Shown here: one piece after another, positions 62,417 to 64,000 of the stretch
Layout: each line of letters opens with the position of its first letter
How positions within the stretch are numbered: the first letter of the stretch is position 1
Assembly (NCBI GenBank): GCA_017509245.1
Contig: JAFWQC010000019.1
Location: forward strand, 1-64,000
Length of the DNA stretch: 64,000 bases
Reading direction: 5' to 3'
Source: Clostridiales bacterium
GTDB taxonomy: Bacteria > Bacillota > Clostridia > Saccharofermentanales > Saccharofermentanaceae
Position numbers and translations under genes: made by a program
Notes under the pieces: model-generated
What the model saw: only the letters and a program-made list of their open reading frames with translations
Told to the model about the DNA's origin: nothing
Databases searched by the model: none

Positions 62417-62452
62417 ACCTCTGTTTGCCAAAGCAAAAGCAGAGGTTTTTTG
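62417..62452 (+). terminator. Attenuator terminator before mgtE
   Basis: CCTCTG, TTTGC, CAAA, GCAAA, CAGAGG with a following TTTTTTG. It lies 36 nt before the mgtE start, after the possible aptamer, so it must be conditional. Confidence 0.85.
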
Positions 62453-62488
62453 TTCCCGTCGTTTGTTTATCTTTTAGGAGGGAAACAA

Positions 62489-63883
62489 ATGGCAGAGAAA
62501 GAGATAAGAAGAGATTATCAGGACGAGATAATCTCGATCATAAGGGGTAACGATTCCCCGAGGGTAATTCATTACAAACTGGAAGATTATCACGCAAGTG
62601 ATATTGCTCAGATCCTTGAAGAGCTTGACGATAAAGAGCGCAAGAAATTCTTCAGAGTCTGCGGCAAGACTTTGCTTGCGGAAGCATTCGAGTGCCTGGA
62701 GGAAGACCAGGTAAGTGCTTACATCGGCGAGATGGATATAAGACGTGCTGCGGCAGTCATCTCGGAACTTGAGACCGACACGGCAGCTAACGTTTTGAGA
62801 GAGCTCGAGAAGGAGAGAAGAGGTCTCATCATCGAAGCACTCGATACCGAGGTCAGGCAGGAGATCAGCATCATCGCATCCTATGATGAGGATGAGATCG
62901 GTTCAAGGATGACCGCCAACTTCATCAAGATCGGTCTGGATCTCACTGTAAAGCAGGCCATGACTGAGCTTGTCACCCAGGCGGAAGAGAACGACAACAT
63001 CTCGACGCTCTTTGTCGAAGATGATGAGGGGTTGTTCTACGGCGCGCTTACATTAAAGGATCTTATCACAGCAAGGAGCACGACTGACTTAAACACTTTG
63101 ATAGTCACGTCGTTCCCTTATGTTTATGCTAACGAGCAGATCGATGACTGTATCGAGAAGCTCAAGGATTATTCGGAGGACTTGATCCCTGTCCTTAACG
63201 AGGACAACAAGATACTCGGAGTTATCACATCACAAAGCATCGTCGAAGTAGTCGATGATGAGCTCGGTGAAGACTACGTTAAGTTCGCCGGCCTCATTGC
63301 AGAGGAAGATATCAAGGAACCTCTGGGCGAGAGCATCAAGAAGAGAATGCCGTGGCTCCTTATCCTGTTATGTCTCGGCATGCTCGTATCAAGCTTTGTA
63401 GGTATTTTCGAGGGGATCATCGCTCACCTGACGATAATCATGGCATTCCAGACATTGATCCTGGACATGGCAGGTAACGTGGGCACACAGTCGCTCGCTG
63501 TCACGATCAGGGTTCTGACTGATGAGAATCTGACTGCCGGGCAGAAGTTCAAGCTCGTATTCAAGGAAGCAAGAGTCGGTCTTTCAGTCGGTCTCATTCT
63601 GGGAATTGCTTCGATAATCCTGATCGGCGTATATCTGATGGTCATAAAGCAAAGAGAGCCCGTATTTGCTTTTGCAGTAAGCGGATGCATCGGCGTAGCG
63701 CTCCTCGTATCCATGATCTGTTCGAGCATCATCGGCACCCTGATCCCGTTGTTCTTCAAGCGGATCAAGATCGACCCCGCCGTTGCGTCAGGCCCCCTGA
63801 TCACAACACTCAACGACCTTGTCGCTGTAGCGTGCTATTACGGAATCAGCTGGATATTGCTGATCAATGTGCTGAACTTCTGA
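62489..63883 (+). CDS. mgtE: Magnesium transporter MgtE
   Basis: 464 aa, normal length. An N-terminal helical domain (about 20-130) is followed by two CBS domains (about 135-255), which close the channel when Mg2+ is high, then five membrane spans. The last segment ASGPLITTLNDLVAVACYYG has the family selectivity motif. ATG 62489 follows TTAGGAGGG. Expression is probably controlled by the leader and terminator just upstream. Together with mgtA it makes two Mg2+ systems in the window. Confidence 0.95.
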   Translation: MAEKEIRRDYQDEIISIIRGNDSPRVIHYKLEDYHASDIAQILEELDDKERKKFFRVCGKTLLAEAFECLEEDQVSAYIGEMDIRRAAAVISELETDTAANVLRELEKERRGLIIEALDTEVRQEISIIASYDEDEIGSRMTANFIKIGLDLTVKQAMTELVTQAEENDNISTLFVEDDEGLFYGALTLKDLITARSTTDLNTLIVTSFPYVYANEQIDDCIEKLKDYSEDLIPVLNEDNKILGVITSQSIVEVVDDELGEDYVKFAGLIAEEDIKEPLGESIKKRMPWLLILLCLGMLVSSFVGIFEGIIAHLTIIMAFQTLILDMAGNVGTQSLAVTIRVLTDENLTAGQKFKLVFKEARVGLSVGLILGIASIILIGVYLMVIKQREPVFAFAVSGCIGVALLVSMICSSIIGTLIPLFFKRIKIDPAVASGPLITTLNDLVAVACYYGISWILLINVLNF

Positions 63884-63915
63884 AGAATACGGCTATGTAA
63901 CAGTGTTAAATGCGC

Positions 63916-64000
63916 TCAGAATTCCAGCGCATATACATAATCGTCCATGTAAAAGCCGTTGCCGATGTCGTTCTTCTCAAGCCACGCCACCGTGAAGCCA
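63916..64000 (-). CDS. GNAT acetyltransferase, C-terminal end (partial)
   Basis: 27 codons running in from the right edge, ending at TGA (63918-63916). The end GFTVAWLEKNDIGNGFYMDD resembles the last strand of GNAT acetyltransferases (NDIGNGF.MDDY). No more can be said without the rest of the gene. Confidence 0.5.
   Translation of the reverse strand, partial: GFTVAWLEKNDIGNGFYMDDYVYALEF

Overview
The window reads as chromosome of a low-to-mid GC anaerobic member of the Bacillota, most likely a gut or rumen clostridium. The evidence is the str-operon order (rpsL-rpsG-fusA-tuf), strong purine-rich ribosome binding sites, sigma-A-like promoters, Gram-positive lipoproteins and PBP1A, a desulfoferrodoxin-like protein and a ferredoxin-type aldo/keto reductase. 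I cannot name genus or species. No rRNA, tRNA, CRISPR array, phage or insertion sequence was seen.

Layout. 1-5.1 kb: start of a divergent biotin-carboxylase-type carboxyltransferase gene, then rpsL, rpsG, fusA, tuf. 5.2-15.3 kb: four tandem paralogous lipoproteins of about 800 residues (an N-terminal beta-rich domain plus a C-terminal solute-binding domain); three carry the same 29-bp upstream motif. 15.4-22.4 kb: an Ala/Glu-rich coiled-coil protein, then an XRE-cupin regulator with a potABCD polyamine operon. 22.5-27.3 kb: proB, PBP1A and an RlmD-type rRNA methyltransferase. 27.3-29.0 kb: an AT-rich pair (XRE regulator, zinc-ribbon/Ig-like membrane protein). 29.1-35.7 kb: methyltransferase, membrane protein, patatin, a coupled GNAT-Nudix-GNAT(broken)-MmcQ/EVE operon, and a lipoprotein with a C-terminal zinc ribbon. 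35.7-36.2 kb: a non-coding stretch with a strongly foldable candidate RNA. 36.2-44.7 kb: EamA exporter, XRE-desulfoferrodoxin fusion, VanZ, small membrane protein/XRE pair, mgtA, and two envelope genes. 44.7-48.7 kb: an SsuABC/TauABC-like importer, MscS channel, DUF3737. 48.9-53.9 kb: DtxR/MntR-type regulator, two small membrane proteins, larE-larB-larC (nickel-pincer cofactor), and a zinc-ribbon membrane protein. 54.0-56.6 kb: an ECF sigma/DUF4179 anti-sigma pair flanked on both sides by arrays of palindromic repeats. 56.7-59.2 kb: a Cys-rich leader peptide followed by metY-cysK. 59.3-64.0 kb: ferredoxin-type aldo/keto reductase, membrane-anchored alpha/beta hydrolase, mgtE behind an attenuator leader, and the end of a GNAT gene.

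Most interesting for follow-up: the candidate structured RNA at 36006-36141 (two GNRA tetraloops, possible pseudoknot); the covarying palindromic repeats around the sigma/anti-sigma genes; the tandem lipoproteins with their shared upstream element; the Cys-rich leader peptide before metY-cysK; the unassigned mgtE leader with terminator and antiterminator; and the XRE-desulfoferrodoxin fusion, which looks like a redox or iron sensor. All calls come from reading the sequence alone; no searches were run.
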